Below, one piece after another: positions 35,951 to 44,939 of a stretch of DNA of 64,000 bases. Below the pieces are notes generated by a model. The model did no database searches. It saw only the letters and a list, made by a program, of their open reading frames with translations, and had not been told where the DNA came from. The stretch comes from Micromonospora sp. FIMYZ51 (GTDB taxonomy: Bacteria > Actinomycetota > Actinomycetes > Mycobacteriales > Micromonosporaceae). Position numbers and translations under genes: made by a program. Positions within the stretch are counted from its first letter, which is position 1, and every line of letters begins with the position of its first letter. The stretch spans positions 5,456,001 through 5,520,000 of the forward strand of contig NZ_CP134706.1 of NCBI RefSeq assembly GCF_038246755.1, written 5' to 3'.

Positions 35951-36598
35951 ATGGTCCGACGAGTGAGGCGACTGGCCGCGGTGCTGCTGGGTGGGATGGC
36001 GGCCGTGTTGTTGGCACTCGCCTTCGCCGAGCCGGCGCGGGCCGCCCCGAAGCCAGCGGCCGGGGTGGAGATCACCGGGCATGGGCTGGCCGAGCCGCTG
36101 CGGCTCCAGGAAGACTCCCACCCCGAGCACGTCAAGGCCCTCCTCGACCAGGTGAGCCTGCGGGAGCTGGTCCGCCAGTCGGCCAAGCCGAAGCCGGCCG
36201 ACCTCGGTCCTAAGTACACGGTCGTGGTGCTCGCCGGTGACGTCGCGAAGCAGACCTACGACCTCTACCCGACGGCGGTGGGTGGGCCGCGGATCCACCG
36301 ACCGGCCAAGCAGCCGGACGGTCGGAAGACCAGCGCGGCCTGGTTCCTCGGCCGGATCAACATGTCCGAGACGCTGCGTACCGCAGGTGTGCCGTTGGAG
36401 CGCACGTTCGAGGCGATCAGCGGTGGGGCCGGCGGGGGCGAACGGATCATCCCCGAGGACGCGCTGAACCCGGCCCAGGACATCAACGAGGCATTCGGCG
36501 AGCTACGCCGCCTGCTCCTGCTGAACGTCGCGGTGATGTTGGTGATCACCCTCGGGCTCGCCGGGATCGCCCTGCTGATCCGCCGCCGGACCCGCTGA
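35951..36598 (+). CDS. Secreted, membrane-anchored hypothetical protein
   Basis: A 215-residue protein with an N-terminal signal (MVRRVRRLAAVLLGGMAAVL, then a cleavage-like ARAAPKP), a central extracytoplasmic domain (GHGLAEPLRLQEDSHPEHVKALLDQ and YTVVVLAGDVAKQTYDLYPTAVGGPRIHRPA) and one C-terminal membrane helix (LLLLNVAVMLVITLGLAGIALLI) ending in RRRTR. This layout is common for actinobacterial surface proteins of unknown function. The ATG at 35951 follows AGGAGGCGGC. It has no operon partner; about 450 bases of non-coding DNA follow. Confidence 0.8.
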   Translation: MVRRVRRLAAVLLGGMAAVLLALAFAEPARAAPKPAAGVEITGHGLAEPLRLQEDSHPEHVKALLDQVSLRELVRQSAKPKPADLGPKYTVVVLAGDVAKQTYDLYPTAVGGPRIHRPAKQPDGRKTSAAWFLGRINMSETLRTAGVPLERTFEAISGGAGGGERIIPEDALNPAQDINEAFGELRRLLLLNVAVMLVITLGLAGIALLIRRRTR

Positions 36599-36606
36599 CC
36601 GGCCGG

Positions 36607-36885
36607 TCAGCACCAGCGGCGAGGCGGGCGTTCCCGACGGGTGGTGCGGTGCGCCGGGCGGACCGGGCCGTGCCGATGGCCACCGGCCCAGCCGGGCAAC
36701 TGGCTGCGGCAGGCGGCGGGCTCCGGCTCCGCCGTCGGCGGCTCGGCGGCACGCGAACGCGGCACACCCGGCTCGGCGGCACGCGAGCGCGGCACGCCCG
36801 GCTTGGCGACGGGCGGGTGCTCGTGCGGGCCCGGTCGACACGGCTCCCCCTGGACGCAACCGTGCTCGGCCTCCCCGTACGCCAT
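36607..36885 (-). CDS. Candidate small protein with PGVPRSRAAE repeats
   Basis: A 92-residue frame starting MAYGEAEHGCVQGEPCRPGP, with GAGGAGG five bases before the ATG at 36885, a stronger ribosome-binding site than most genes here. The middle contains a repeated decapeptide PGVPRSRAAE (two full copies). No family is recognised and the composition is skewed (Pro, Arg, Ala). It fills most of the gap between the secreted protein and the FasR-type gene; the remainder, 36886-37054, shows nothing further. Confidence 0.4.
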   Translation of the reverse strand: MAYGEAEHGCVQGEPCRPGPHEHPPVAKPGVPRSRAAEPGVPRSRAAEPPTAEPEPAACRSQLPGWAGGHRHGPVRPAHRTTRRERPPRRWC

Positions 36886-37054
36886 CGGCCCCTCCTCGCC
36901 TTCTCGCCCTCACCCGCCGATGCCCGCCCGACGTGCCCTGTCACGGTACTGGCCGGTTCCGACGGGCCGCGCAGCGCGTACCCCACTTTGCCGGGCCGGG
37001 CAGCCACCGGCAGCCGGCGTACAGCACCAGGTCAGGACATGTCAGGCTAGGTGG

Positions 37055-38299
37055 GTGAGTGAGTCGGGCGGGACGGATCTGTCGGCCACGTTGCGCCGGA
37101 TCGAGCGGGCAGCCGGTGCCCTGGCCACCGCAAGCGTGAGCCGGATGGACGAGACCCTGCCCTGGTTCCGTGAGCTGCCGGCCGACCAGCGTTCCTGGGT
37201 GATGCTCGTGGCCCAGGCCGGCGCCCGCTCGCTGGTGCAGTGGTTGCGGTCCGACGGGGCCGCCGAGGGGACCCAGGAGGTCTCCGACGAGGTGTTCGCC
37301 ACCGCGCCGCAGGCGCTCGCCCGTTCGATCACCCTCCAGCAGACCGTCGCGCTCATCAAGGTCACCATCGACGTGGTCGAGGAGCAGGTGGACGAGCTCG
37401 CCGCTCCGGGTGAGGAGCCGCAGCTGCGCGAGGCGGTGCTGCGGTACTCCCGGGAGATCGCCTTCGCCGCCGCCCGGGTCTACGCCCGGGCCGCCGAGTC
37501 GCGCGGCTCCTGGGATGCCCGGCTACAGGCGCTGCTGGTCGATGCGCTGCTGCGCGGCGACTCCCCGGACGTGCTGGCCAGTCGGGCCGCCGCGCTCGGC
37601 TGGACGGACGCTCCGCCGGTGTCGGTGGCCGTCGGCCCCTCGCCCGGTGGCGAGGTCTCCGCCGTGCTGCACACGGTGTACCGCCATGCCCGGCGGATCG
37701 ACGTCGAAGTCATCGGGGGTGTGCACGGTGACCGGCTGGTGATCGTGCTCGGCGGGGCCGCCGACCCGGTCGCGGCCACCGGCAAGCTGCTGCCCGCCTT
37801 CGGTTCCGGACCGGTGGTGGTCGGCCCGGCGGTACCGAGTCTGGACGAGGCCACCGAGTCGGCCCGGGCGGCGCTGGCCGGCTACCGGGCGGCCCCGGCC
37901 TGGCCGGCGGCACCGCGCCCGGTGCACGCCGGCGACCTGCTGCCGGAGCGGGCACTCGCGGGCGACGCCGAGGCCCGTCGGCGGCTACGGCACGACGTGT
38001 ACGCGACACTGGTCCGGGCCAGCGGCGAGCTGCTGGAGACCCTCGACGCCTTCTTCGCCGCAGGTGGCACGCTGGAGAGCGCCGCCCGGGCGCTCTTCGT
38101 GCATCCGAACACCGTGCGCTACCGGCTGCGGCGGATCGCCGACGTGACCGGTTTCAGCCCGCTGTCGCCCCGGGACGCCTTCGCCCTGCGGGTCGCGCTG
38201 ACCGTGGGTCGGCTCGACCCGGTCGTACCGACCCAGACATTGGTTCCAGCACCCGGCAAAAGGTCACAGCAGGATGACGAGCAGCACCAATCTTTGTAG
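37055..38299 (+). CDS. fasR: PucR-family helix-turn-helix regulator of fatty-acid synthesis (FasR-type)
   Basis: A 414-residue protein ending in the PucR/CdaR-type HTH: FFAAGGTLESAARALFVHPNTVRYRLRRIADVTGF (residues about 332-366), with a GGDEF-like/PAS-like central part and a helical N-terminus. Position immediately upstream of fabD-fabH-acpP-fabF matches streptomycete FasR, an activator of that operon. The GTG at 37055 is the only start near the first conserved helix. About 79 bp separate its stop from fabD, with an inverted repeat (38305-38331), so the fab genes may have their own regulated promoter as well as read-through. Confidence 0.85.
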   Translation: MSESGGTDLSATLRRIERAAGALATASVSRMDETLPWFRELPADQRSWVMLVAQAGARSLVQWLRSDGAAEGTQEVSDEVFATAPQALARSITLQQTVALIKVTIDVVEEQVDELAAPGEEPQLREAVLRYSREIAFAAARVYARAAESRGSWDARLQALLVDALLRGDSPDVLASRAAALGWTDAPPVSVAVGPSPGGEVSAVLHTVYRHARRIDVEVIGGVHGDRLVIVLGGAADPVAATGKLLPAFGSGPVVVGPAVPSLDEATESARAALAGYRAAPAWPAAPRPVHAGDLLPERALAGDAEARRRLRHDVYATLVRASGELLETLDAFFAAGGTLESAARALFVHPNTVRYRLRRIADVTGFSPLSPRDAFALRVALTVGRLDPVVPTQTLVPAPGKRSQQDDEQHQSL

Positions 38300-38304
38300 G
38301 AAAC

Positions 38305-38331
38305 CACCAAAGGTTCTAGTACGGTTTGGTG
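38305..38331. promoter_or_regulatory. Candidate FasR operator upstream of fabD
   Basis: Inverted repeat CACCAAA (38305-38311) and TTTGGTG (38325-38331), spacer 13 bp, between the FasR-type gene and fabD. Placement supports an operator for the fab operon; the site itself is not one I can match to a published FasR box. Confidence 0.4.
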
Positions 38332-38377
38332 CCAGCCGGCACAGCGCGACCGGTGGGTATCCGGGAGAGTCATAGAC

Positions 38378-39370
38378 GTGCTCGCCGTACTTTGCCCCGG
38401 CCAGGGTTCGCAGAAACCCGGCTTCCTGACCCCCTGGCTCGACCTTACCGGCGCCGAGGAACAGTTGCGTCGCTGGTCGACGCTGGCCGGCGTCGACCTG
38501 GTGCGGCTGGGCACCGAGGCCGACGCCGACGAGATCCGGGACACCGCCCGCACCCAGCCGCTGCTGGTCGCCGCGGCGCTGCTCGCCGCCGAGCACCTGC
38601 CGATGGCGGAGGTACCGCTCACCGCGGGGCACAGCGTCGGCGAACTCGGCGCGGCGGCACTGGCCGGCGTCCTGCCGGCCGACGCCGCGATCACCCTCGC
38701 CGGAGTACGCGGCCAGGAGATGGCAGCCGCCTGCGCGCTGGAGCCGACCGGCATGGCGGCCGTGCTCGGTGGCGACGCGGACGAGGTCATCGACGTGATC
38801 AACGGGCACGGACTGCATGCCGCGAACCGCAACGGCGCGGGCCAGTTCGTGGCCGCCGGTGCCGTCGCCGCACTGGACAAGCTCGCCGCCGAGCCGCCAG
38901 CCAAGGCCCGGGTCATCCGACTCAAGGTGGCTGGCGCGTTCCACACCCCGTACATGGCGCCTGCGGAAGCCGCGCTGGCCACGGCGGCAGCCAAGATCAC
39001 CCCGAACGACCCGCAGCGCCTGCTGCTCTCCAATCTCGACGGCACGGTGGTCGACGACGGCCGGGAGCTGGTCGGGCGCCTGGTCCGCCAGGTCACCGCA
39101 CCGGTCCGCTGGGACCTCTGCATGGCCAGCCTGGCCGACCTCGGTGTCACCGGGGTGATCGAGCTGCCGCCCGCCGGGACGCTCGCCGGCCTGATCAAGC
39201 GCGAACTCAAGGCCACCGGCGTCCCGGAGATCGTCACCCTGAACACCCCGGACGATCTGCCCAAGGCGCGGGACCTGATCGCCCGCCTGGGCCGGCAGGT
39301 CGAACGAGCCAGCATGCTCAGTCCGAACGCGTCTCACGCCGAGACCGACCGTGGGGAAGGCTCGTCATGA
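38378..39370 (+). CDS. fabD: Malonyl-CoA:ACP transacylase
   Basis: A 330-residue acyltransferase. N-terminal CPGQGSQKPGFL, the active-site motif GHSVGE (Ser86) and the partner His in AGAFHTPYM (near residue 190). It loads malonyl groups from CoA onto the acyl carrier protein encoded two genes downstream. The GTG start follows a GGGAGAG-containing leader. Its stop overlaps the fabH start (ATGA), which shows tight coupling. Confidence 0.95.
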   Translation: MLAVLCPGQGSQKPGFLTPWLDLTGAEEQLRRWSTLAGVDLVRLGTEADADEIRDTARTQPLLVAAALLAAEHLPMAEVPLTAGHSVGELGAAALAGVLPADAAITLAGVRGQEMAAACALEPTGMAAVLGGDADEVIDVINGHGLHAANRNGAGQFVAAGAVAALDKLAAEPPAKARVIRLKVAGAFHTPYMAPAEAALATAAAKITPNDPQRLLLSNLDGTVVDDGRELVGRLVRQVTAPVRWDLCMASLADLGVTGVIELPPAGTLAGLIKRELKATGVPEIVTLNTPDDLPKARDLIARLGRQVERASMLSPNASHAETDRGEGSS

Positions 39371-40311
39371 GCGGTAGCAGGATCCTCTCCCTGGGGCACT
39401 ACCAGCCGTCCCGGGTGGTGACCAACGACGAGATCGCCCAGCTGGTGGAAACCAGCGACGAGTGGATCCGGGACCGGGTGGGCATCGTCACCCGACGCAT
39501 CGCCGGGGACGAGACGGTCGCCGACATGGCCGCGGCAGCCGCCGACAAGGCCCTGGCCAACTCGGGTTTGACCGCCGCCGACATCGACCTGGTCGTGGTC
39601 GCCACCTGCACCTCGGTCGACCGCAGCCCGAACGTGGCCTGCCGGGTCGCCGCCAAGCTGGGCATCAGCGCACCAGGCGCGTTCGACCTCAACACCGCCT
39701 GCTCCGGCTTCGCGTACGCGCTCGGCACCGCGGATCACGCGATCCGGGCCGGCGCGTCCCGCAACGCCATCGTGATCGGCGCGGAGAAGCTCTCCGAGTT
39801 CACCGACTGGACCGACCGCTCCACCTGCATCATCTTCGGCGACGGCGCGGGCGCCGCGGTGGTCACCGCCGCCGCCGACGACGAGGAGCCGGGCATCGGC
39901 CCGGTGGTCTGGGGTTCGGTGCCCGAGCGCGGTGACGCGGTACGCATCGAGGGCTGGCGCCCGTACGTCGCCCAGGAGGGCCAGACGGTGTTCCGTTGGG
40001 CCACCACCGCGCTGGCGCCCCTGGCGTTGCAGGCGTGCGAGCGGGCCGGTGTCGACCCGTCCGAGCTGGCCGCGTTCGTCCCGCACCAGGCCAACACCCG
40101 GATCATCGACGGGATCGCCAAGCGACTCAAGATCCCTCAGGCGATCATCGCGAAGGACATCGTCGAGTCCGGAAACACCTCTGCGGCCAGCATCCCGCTG
40201 GCCCTGTCGAAGCTGGTCGAGCGGCGCGAGGTGCCTTCGGGCGCGCCGGTGCTGCTGTTCGGCTTCGGCGGTGGCCTGACCTACGCCGGTCAGGTCGTCC
40301 GCTGTCCCTGA
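39367..40311 (+). CDS. fabH: Beta-ketoacyl-ACP synthase III
   Basis: A 314-residue thiolase-fold condensing enzyme with catalytic triad Cys112 (NTACSGFAYAL), His240 (FVPHQANTRI) and Asn270 (ESGNTSAAS). It starts fatty-acid synthesis by condensing an acyl-CoA primer with malonyl-ACP; in actinomycetes the primers are usually branched-chain acyl-CoAs made by a 2-oxoacid dehydrogenase such as the one at 23786. The ATG overlaps the fabD stop by four bases. About 80 bp separate it from acpP. Confidence 0.95.
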   Translation: MSGSRILSLGHYQPSRVVTNDEIAQLVETSDEWIRDRVGIVTRRIAGDETVADMAAAAADKALANSGLTAADIDLVVVATCTSVDRSPNVACRVAAKLGISAPGAFDLNTACSGFAYALGTADHAIRAGASRNAIVIGAEKLSEFTDWTDRSTCIIFGDGAGAAVVTAAADDEEPGIGPVVWGSVPERGDAVRIEGWRPYVAQEGQTVFRWATTALAPLALQACERAGVDPSELAAFVPHQANTRIIDGIAKRLKIPQAIIAKDIVESGNTSAASIPLALSKLVERREVPSGAPVLLFGFGGGLTYAGQVVRCP

Positions 40312-40392
40312 GCCCCCTCGGCGCTGCGGTGCCGAGGACCGACGGGCGGCGTCGCCGCCGTCGAGAGAACCCGATGAGAGGAACCCACCGCA

Positions 40393-40632
40393 ATGACCCG
40401 TGACGAGATCACCGCCGGCCTCGCCGAGATCCTCGAAGAGGTTGCCGGGGTGAGCCCGGACGACGTGGCCGAGGGGAAGTCCTTCACCGACGACCTGGAC
40501 GTCGACTCGCTCTCCATGGTGGAGGTCGTGGTGGCGGCCGAGGAGAAGTTCGGCGTCAAGATCCCGGACAACGAGGTGCAGAACCTCAAGACGGTCGGGG
40601 ACGCCGTGAGCTACATCGAGGCGCAGTCCTGA
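40393..40632 (+). CDS. acpP: Acyl carrier protein
   Basis: A 79-residue acidic four-helix carrier. The phosphopantetheine attachment site is DVDSLSMVEVV (Ser39). Acidic residues dominate (EILEEVAGVSPDDVAEG), as in fatty-acid ACPs. It carries the growing acyl chain between FabD, FabH and FabF. A ribosome-binding GAGAGGAAC lies upstream of ATG 40393, and fabF starts two bases after its stop. Confidence 0.96.
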   Translation: MTRDEITAGLAEILEEVAGVSPDDVAEGKSFTDDLDVDSLSMVEVVVAAEEKFGVKIPDNEVQNLKTVGDAVSYIEAQS

Positions 40633-40634
40633 TC

Positions 40635-41861
40635 ATGAGTCGCACCGACGTCGTCGTCACCGGGCTCGGCGCGACCACCCCGCTGGGCGGGGACGTCGCG
40701 TCGACCTGGGACGCCATGCTCAACGGCCGCTCCGGGGTGAGTGCGCTCACCCAGGAGTGGGCCGGGCAACTCCCGGTCCGGATCGCCGCCCAACTGGCGG
40801 TGGATCCGGCCACCGTGCTCGACCGGGTCAAGCTGCGTCGACTGGACCGTTCGGAGGCGATCGCGTTGATCGCCGCCCATCAGGCCTGGGCGGACGCCGG
40901 CCTGGCCGACTCCGGGCTGGACCCGGAGCGGCTGGGGGTCAGCGTCGGCTCCGGCATCGGTGGCGCGGTCACCCTGCTCGCCCAGGACGACATCCTGGAG
41001 GCCTCCGGCCCTCGCCGGGTCTCCCCGCACACCGTGCCGATGCTGATGCCCAACGGCCCGGCCGCCTGGGTGGGGCTGGAACTCGGCGCGCAGGCGGGCG
41101 TGCACTCGGTGGCCAGCGCCTGCGCCACCGGCGCGGAGGCGATCGCGCTGGGCCTGGACATGATCCGCTCCGGTCGGGCCGACGTGGTGGTGGCCGGCGG
41201 CACCGAAGCGGTGATCCACCCGCTGCCGATCGCCGGCTTCGCCTCGATGCGCGCCATGTCGACCCGCAACGACGAGCCGGAGCGGGCCTCCCGGCCGTGG
41301 GACAAGGGCCGGGACGGGTTCGTCCTCGGCGAGGGCTCCGGCATCGTGGTGCTGGAGCGGGCCGAGCACGCCGCCGCCCGGGGCGCCCGGGTGTACGCGC
41401 GGCTGGCCGGGTCCGGCATCACCTCCGACGGCTTCGACATCGTCCAGCCGCATCCGGAGGGGGCGGGCGCGGTGCGGGCCATCGCGAAGGCGATCGCCGA
41501 CGCGGACGTGGCAAAGGCCGACATCGTGCACGTAAACGCGCACGCCACCTCGACGCCGGTGGGTGACCTGGCCGAGATCAAGGCGCTGCACAACGCGCTC
41601 GGTGACCACCCGGTGCTGACCGCCACCAAGTCGATGTCCGGGCACCTGCTCGGCGCGGCCGGCGCGCTGGAGTCGATCGCGACGATCCTGGCGATCCGCG
41701 ACGGCGTGGTGCCGCCCACGATCAACCTGGACGACCCGGACGACGGCCTCGACCTCGACGTCGCCGCCAACAAGGCCCGCCACCTGGACATCCCCGCCGC
41801 GCTGAACAACTCGTTCGGCTTCGGCGGGCACAACGTGGCGCTCGTCTTCACCCGGGTCTGA
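40635..41861 (+). CDS. fabF: Beta-ketoacyl-ACP synthase II
   Basis: A 408-residue elongating condensing enzyme. The nucleophile is Cys163 (SVASACATGAEAI), and the two histidines are His303 (NAHATSTPVGD) and His337 (KSMSGHLLGAAGAL). It extends acyl-ACP with malonyl-ACP. It is the last gene of the cluster, with its start two bases from acpP; no reductase or dehydratase genes follow, as usual for the actinobacterial fabDHPF set. Confidence 0.95.
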   Translation: MSRTDVVVTGLGATTPLGGDVASTWDAMLNGRSGVSALTQEWAGQLPVRIAAQLAVDPATVLDRVKLRRLDRSEAIALIAAHQAWADAGLADSGLDPERLGVSVGSGIGGAVTLLAQDDILEASGPRRVSPHTVPMLMPNGPAAWVGLELGAQAGVHSVASACATGAEAIALGLDMIRSGRADVVVAGGTEAVIHPLPIAGFASMRAMSTRNDEPERASRPWDKGRDGFVLGEGSGIVVLERAEHAAARGARVYARLAGSGITSDGFDIVQPHPEGAGAVRAIAKAIADADVAKADIVHVNAHATSTPVGDLAEIKALHNALGDHPVLTATKSMSGHLLGAAGALESIATILAIRDGVVPPTINLDDPDDGLDLDVAANKARHLDIPAALNNSFGFGGHNVALVFTRV

Positions 41862-41899
41862 GCTTCACCCGCCGCTGCCCGTACCCGCCACCGCCAGCG

Positions 41900-43630
41900 T
41901 CAGTTCTCGCAGGTGGTGGCGGGCAGCCCGGACACCTTGACCGGGGAACGTCCGCGCGGGGCGGCCTTGCCGGCGAGCACGTCGGCGAGCGCGGCCATCG
42001 AGGCCCGGCTCGACGAGTACGTGGCCAGCAGCGTCGGCGATGTCGCCCGGGCCAGCACGTACGGGGTGTCCATGGCGACCGTGACGGCGGCGTCGGCCCG
42101 CAGGTCGGCGGCGCCGTCGCCGTACCCGACCAGGTGCACGACAGCGCCGCCGCTGGGCACCACCTTCACTCCCGCCTCGGTAAGCGCCTCGGTCAGCGCG
42201 GTCCGGGTGTGCGCCCGGCCGCCGGAGGAGGTGACCGTCACCGGGCCGCGTACCCCGGTGGTGTCGCACCGGCCGCGCAGCACGGTGACCGCGGCGGCGG
42301 CCAGGGCGTGGGCCGCCGCCTGGTGCGCCGGAGAGTTCAGCGTGGACAGTTCCGGGGTGTCCTGGCCGGTCAGCGAGAACTTCATGGTCAGCACGCGGGT
42401 GGCCGCCTCCACCAGGCGGGTCCGGGGCAGCGAGCCGTCCCGCAGCGCGGCGAGCAGCCCGTCGTACGCCTGACGCACGTTCGGCGGCATGAGGATCAGG
42501 TCGTTGCCGGCCTTGAGCGCGCGTACCGCGGCCTCACCCGGCCCCCAGCGACGGGCCGGCGCCATGTTCATCCCGTCGGTGATCACCACGCCCTGAAAGC
42601 CGAGTTCACCGCGGAGCACCTCGGTGAGCAGCTTGTGCGAGAACGTCGCGGCCACCCCCGGGTCGACCGAGCGCACGTCGAGGTGGGCGGACATCACGGC
42701 CAGCGCGCCGGCGTCGATGCCTGCGCTGAACGGCGGCCAGGCCTCGGCCGCCAGCTTCTTGCGGGACTGGCCGAGCACGGGCAGGTCCTCGTGCGAGTCG
42801 ACGGCGCTGTGCCCGTGTCCCGGGAAGTGTTTGAGCGTGGCCGCCACGCCCGACGCCTGTAGGCCGCGTACCGCGCCACCGACCTGCTCCGCGGCGCGCT
42901 TCGGGTTGGCGCCGAAGGACCGGGAACCGATCACCGTGCTGCGGGTGACCAGCACGTCGGCCACCGGCGCGAAGTCGACGTTGATCCCCATCGCGGCGAG
43001 TTCGGTGCCGGCGGCCCGCCACGCGGCCTCGGTAAGCGCGGGATCACCGGCCGCTCCGGCGCCGAGCGCGCTGGGCAGCAGGGTCACCCCGTCGGTGACC
43101 CGGGTGACCACCCCGTACTCCTGGTCGGTGCCGATCAGGAAGGGCGCCGGGCCGGCGGCCAGCTTCCCGGCGGCCTCCCGCAGCCCGGTGGTCAGCTCGC
43201 GGACCTGCTCCGGGTTGTCGACGTTGGTGGTCTCCTGGTTGCTCTGGGTGGGGTCGTCGGCGCTGAAGCCCACCAGGATCAGCCCACCGAGGCGGTACTT
43301 CTCGACCATCTCGGCCGGCGTGTCGACGCCGGCCAGGGCCTGGTTGCCGGCCGCCGAGCCGGCCGAGACCCGGGTCGCCCGGTCGCCGTACGCGTAGGGC
43401 ATCAGCACCTGACCGACCAGGTCCTCGTCGGCGAACCCGGCGACCAGGGCGGCGGCACGGGTGGCCGGGTCGTCCGGCGCGGCGCTCGACGGCGGTGCCG
43501 GATCCGGCGGAGCCGAGGTCGGGGCCGGCTCCGGACGCGGCTCGGGGCCGGTGCAGCCGGAGACGAACAGCGCGCAGGCGGTGACGAGGGCGGCGGCGAC
43601 CCGCCGGGTGGTGGTCGACACGCGGCCCAT
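41900..43630 (-). CDS. Glycoside hydrolase family 3 lipoprotein, beta-N-acetylhexosaminidase-like
   Basis: A 576-residue exported protein with a lipobox (ALFVSGC, Cys near residue 26) followed by a Pro/Ala linker. The GH3 N-domain shows LVGQVLMPY, FLIGTDQEYGVVTRV, the NagZ-type motif KHFPGHGHSAVDSHEDLP (general acid/base His-Asp pair) and the nucleophile Asp in VITDGMNMAPA. A smaller C-terminal domain of about 180 residues follows. The KHFPGHGxxxxDSH motif marks N-acetylglucosaminidases acting on peptidoglycan or chitin fragments. Either ATG 43630 or GTG 43621 may be the start. It is convergent with fabF. Confidence 0.88.
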   Translation of the reverse strand: MGRVSTTTRRVAAALVTACALFVSGCTGPEPRPEPAPTSAPPDPAPPSSAAPDDPATRAAALVAGFADEDLVGQVLMPYAYGDRATRVSAGSAAGNQALAGVDTPAEMVEKYRLGGLILVGFSADDPTQSNQETTNVDNPEQVRELTTGLREAAGKLAAGPAPFLIGTDQEYGVVTRVTDGVTLLPSALGAGAAGDPALTEAAWRAAGTELAAMGINVDFAPVADVLVTRSTVIGSRSFGANPKRAAEQVGGAVRGLQASGVAATLKHFPGHGHSAVDSHEDLPVLGQSRKKLAAEAWPPFSAGIDAGALAVMSAHLDVRSVDPGVAATFSHKLLTEVLRGELGFQGVVITDGMNMAPARRWGPGEAAVRALKAGNDLILMPPNVRQAYDGLLAALRDGSLPRTRLVEAATRVLTMKFSLTGQDTPELSTLNSPAHQAAAHALAAAAVTVLRGRCDTTGVRGPVTVTSSGGRAHTRTALTEALTEAGVKVVPSGGAVVHLVGYGDGAADLRADAAVTVAMDTPYVLARATSPTLLATYSSSRASMAALADVLAGKAAPRGRSPVKVSGLPATTCEN

Positions 43631-43746
43631 CCCACCAGCCCGTCAGGGATCGGGGCAACTCGACCTTGGGCCGGGCGACCGGTGCCGGGCACCGGGCCAT
43701 CGACCGGCGGGAACGCGCCGCTGGGCCGGCGACACCGGTGACCGCC

Positions 43747-44238
43747 TCAGCCGACCCGGGTGAGCAGGGTCACCGGAGCACCGTCCCCGGCGTAGCGGTA
43801 CGGCTCCAGTTCGGCGTCCCACGCGGTGCCGAGCGCCTTGTCCAGGGCGTGCGCGAGCGCCTCGGGTGCCCGGGCGGCGGCCATGATGCTGCGCAGCCGG
43901 TCCTCGCCGAGCTGAATGTCACCGGCGGCGCCCACCGTGGCGCGGAACAGCCCACGCCCCGGGACGTACATGAAGCGCTCACCGTCGGCACCCGGACTGG
44001 GTTCCTCGGTGACCTCGAAACGGATCATGGGCCACTGCCGGAGGGCAGCGGCCAGTTCGGCGCCCGTCCCCGGACGGCCGGACCACCCGCACTCGGCCCG
44101 GCGGGAGCCGGGATCGACGGGCTGAGCAGTCCACTCCAGGTTGACCGGCGCGGCGAGGACGCGCGCGATCGCCCACTCGACGTGTGAGCACACGGCGAGC
44201 GGGGTCGAGTGGACGTATACGACGCCACGCGTTGGCAC
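43747..44238 (-). CDS. DUF3145 family protein
   Basis: A 163-residue soluble protein of the actinobacterial DUF3145 family: RGVVYVHSTPLAVCSHVEWAIARVL at the start, ECGWSGRPGTGAELAAALRQWPMIRFEVTEEPS, and the C-terminal ALAHALDKALGTAWDAELEPYRYAGDGAPV. Its function is unknown. In many actinobacteria it lies near the fab cluster, as here. ATG 44238 with GGGAGGTC upstream. Confidence 0.9.
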   Translation of the reverse strand: MPTRGVVYVHSTPLAVCSHVEWAIARVLAAPVNLEWTAQPVDPGSRRAECGWSGRPGTGAELAAALRQWPMIRFEVTEEPSPGADGERFMYVPGRGLFRATVGAAGDIQLGEDRLRSIMAAARAPEALAHALDKALGTAWDAELEPYRYAGDGAPVTLLTRVG

Positions 44239-44546
44239 GGAGACCTCCCGGAGAGCGAGGTGCGTCTTCCCCTACGACCTCACCCGACCGGGCTCTTGCT
44301 GCAACACATGATGACCTGTGTGACGGATGGTGCGCCAGGGAATCGGCAAATCCGCCGCCCGGAATACCCGGACAGGTGACTGCGGTTCCACCTCGTGACG
44401 CCGCGATGACCAGCCGGGATCGTGCGTCGTGTACAGTTCCATCGGCGGCCTGTGCCGCGTAAGCCTTCGCGGGGTCACCTCCTCCGGTGCCGCCCGCACA
44501 GCCCCCGGACCTTCCGTCCTCCGTACGTCTTGCAAGGAGTACCTCC
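44239..44546. other. Divergent intergenic region between DUF3145 and the 109-residue protein
   Basis: 308 bases without a gene, holding the promoters of both neighbours. A TTGCTGCAACA patch lies at about 44297 and TGTACAGT at about 44437 could be a -10 element for the plus-strand gene. No riboswitch or small-RNA motif was recognised. Confidence 0.35.
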
Positions 44547-44876
44547 GTGGCGAGCAACACCTCTAAGACCGCGCGCGCGTCAGTCCGGGCCGGCCAGGCT
44601 GGCCAGGGTGGCGCCCTCAGCGTGCTGGGCGAGTTCAAGTACCTCATCCCGCTCAACGGCGGCAAGCACGCCTACGTCCGGAACCTGACCAACGGCAAGA
44701 CCGCGCACCTGCGTACCGACTCCGAGGCCTTCGTCGAGGAGATCCGGGTGCTGGCCGCCGCCGGGCACGCCGCCAAGATCCGGGCCGAGATCAACAGCCT
44801 CAACGCCGCCCACCCGGGCGACGGTTGGGACGCCACCGAGAAGCGCCTGGTCGAGGCCGGTGTCTTCGAGGGCTGA
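44547..44876 (+). CDS. Conserved small hypothetical protein, 109 residues
   Basis: A basic N-terminus (ASNTSKTARASVRAGQAGQGG) precedes a compact domain: LSVLGEFKYLIPLNGGKHAYVRNLTNGKTAHLRTDSEAFVEEIRVLAAAGHAAKIRAEINSL. The GTG at 44547 has AAGGAG eight bases before it. The family is not recognised. The Lys/Arg/Ala-rich tail followed by a small folded domain is reminiscent of nucleic-acid-associated proteins, but there is no direct evidence. A strong terminator follows. Confidence 0.75.
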   Translation: MASNTSKTARASVRAGQAGQGGALSVLGEFKYLIPLNGGKHAYVRNLTNGKTAHLRTDSEAFVEEIRVLAAAGHAAKIRAEINSLNAAHPGDGWDATEKRLVEAGVFEG

Positions 44877-44895
44877 GTCCCTCCAGGCAGCATCG

Positions 44896-44929
44896 CGAAC
44901 GCCCGCCGGGTACGCCCGGCGGGCGTTCG
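44896..44929. terminator. Bidirectional hairpin terminator
   Basis: Perfect 15-bp stem CGAACGCCCGCCGGG (44896-44910) with its complement (44915-44929) and a TACG tetraloop, between convergent genes; TCGTC follows on the plus strand. Confidence 0.85.
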
Positions 44930-44939
44930 TCGTCTCGGA

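Noticed and set aside
38378..41861. Polyketide or other secondary-metabolite cluster
   Set aside because: KS, AT and ACP genes here are the standard fabD-fabH-acpP-fabF primary fatty-acid set with a FasR-type regulator.
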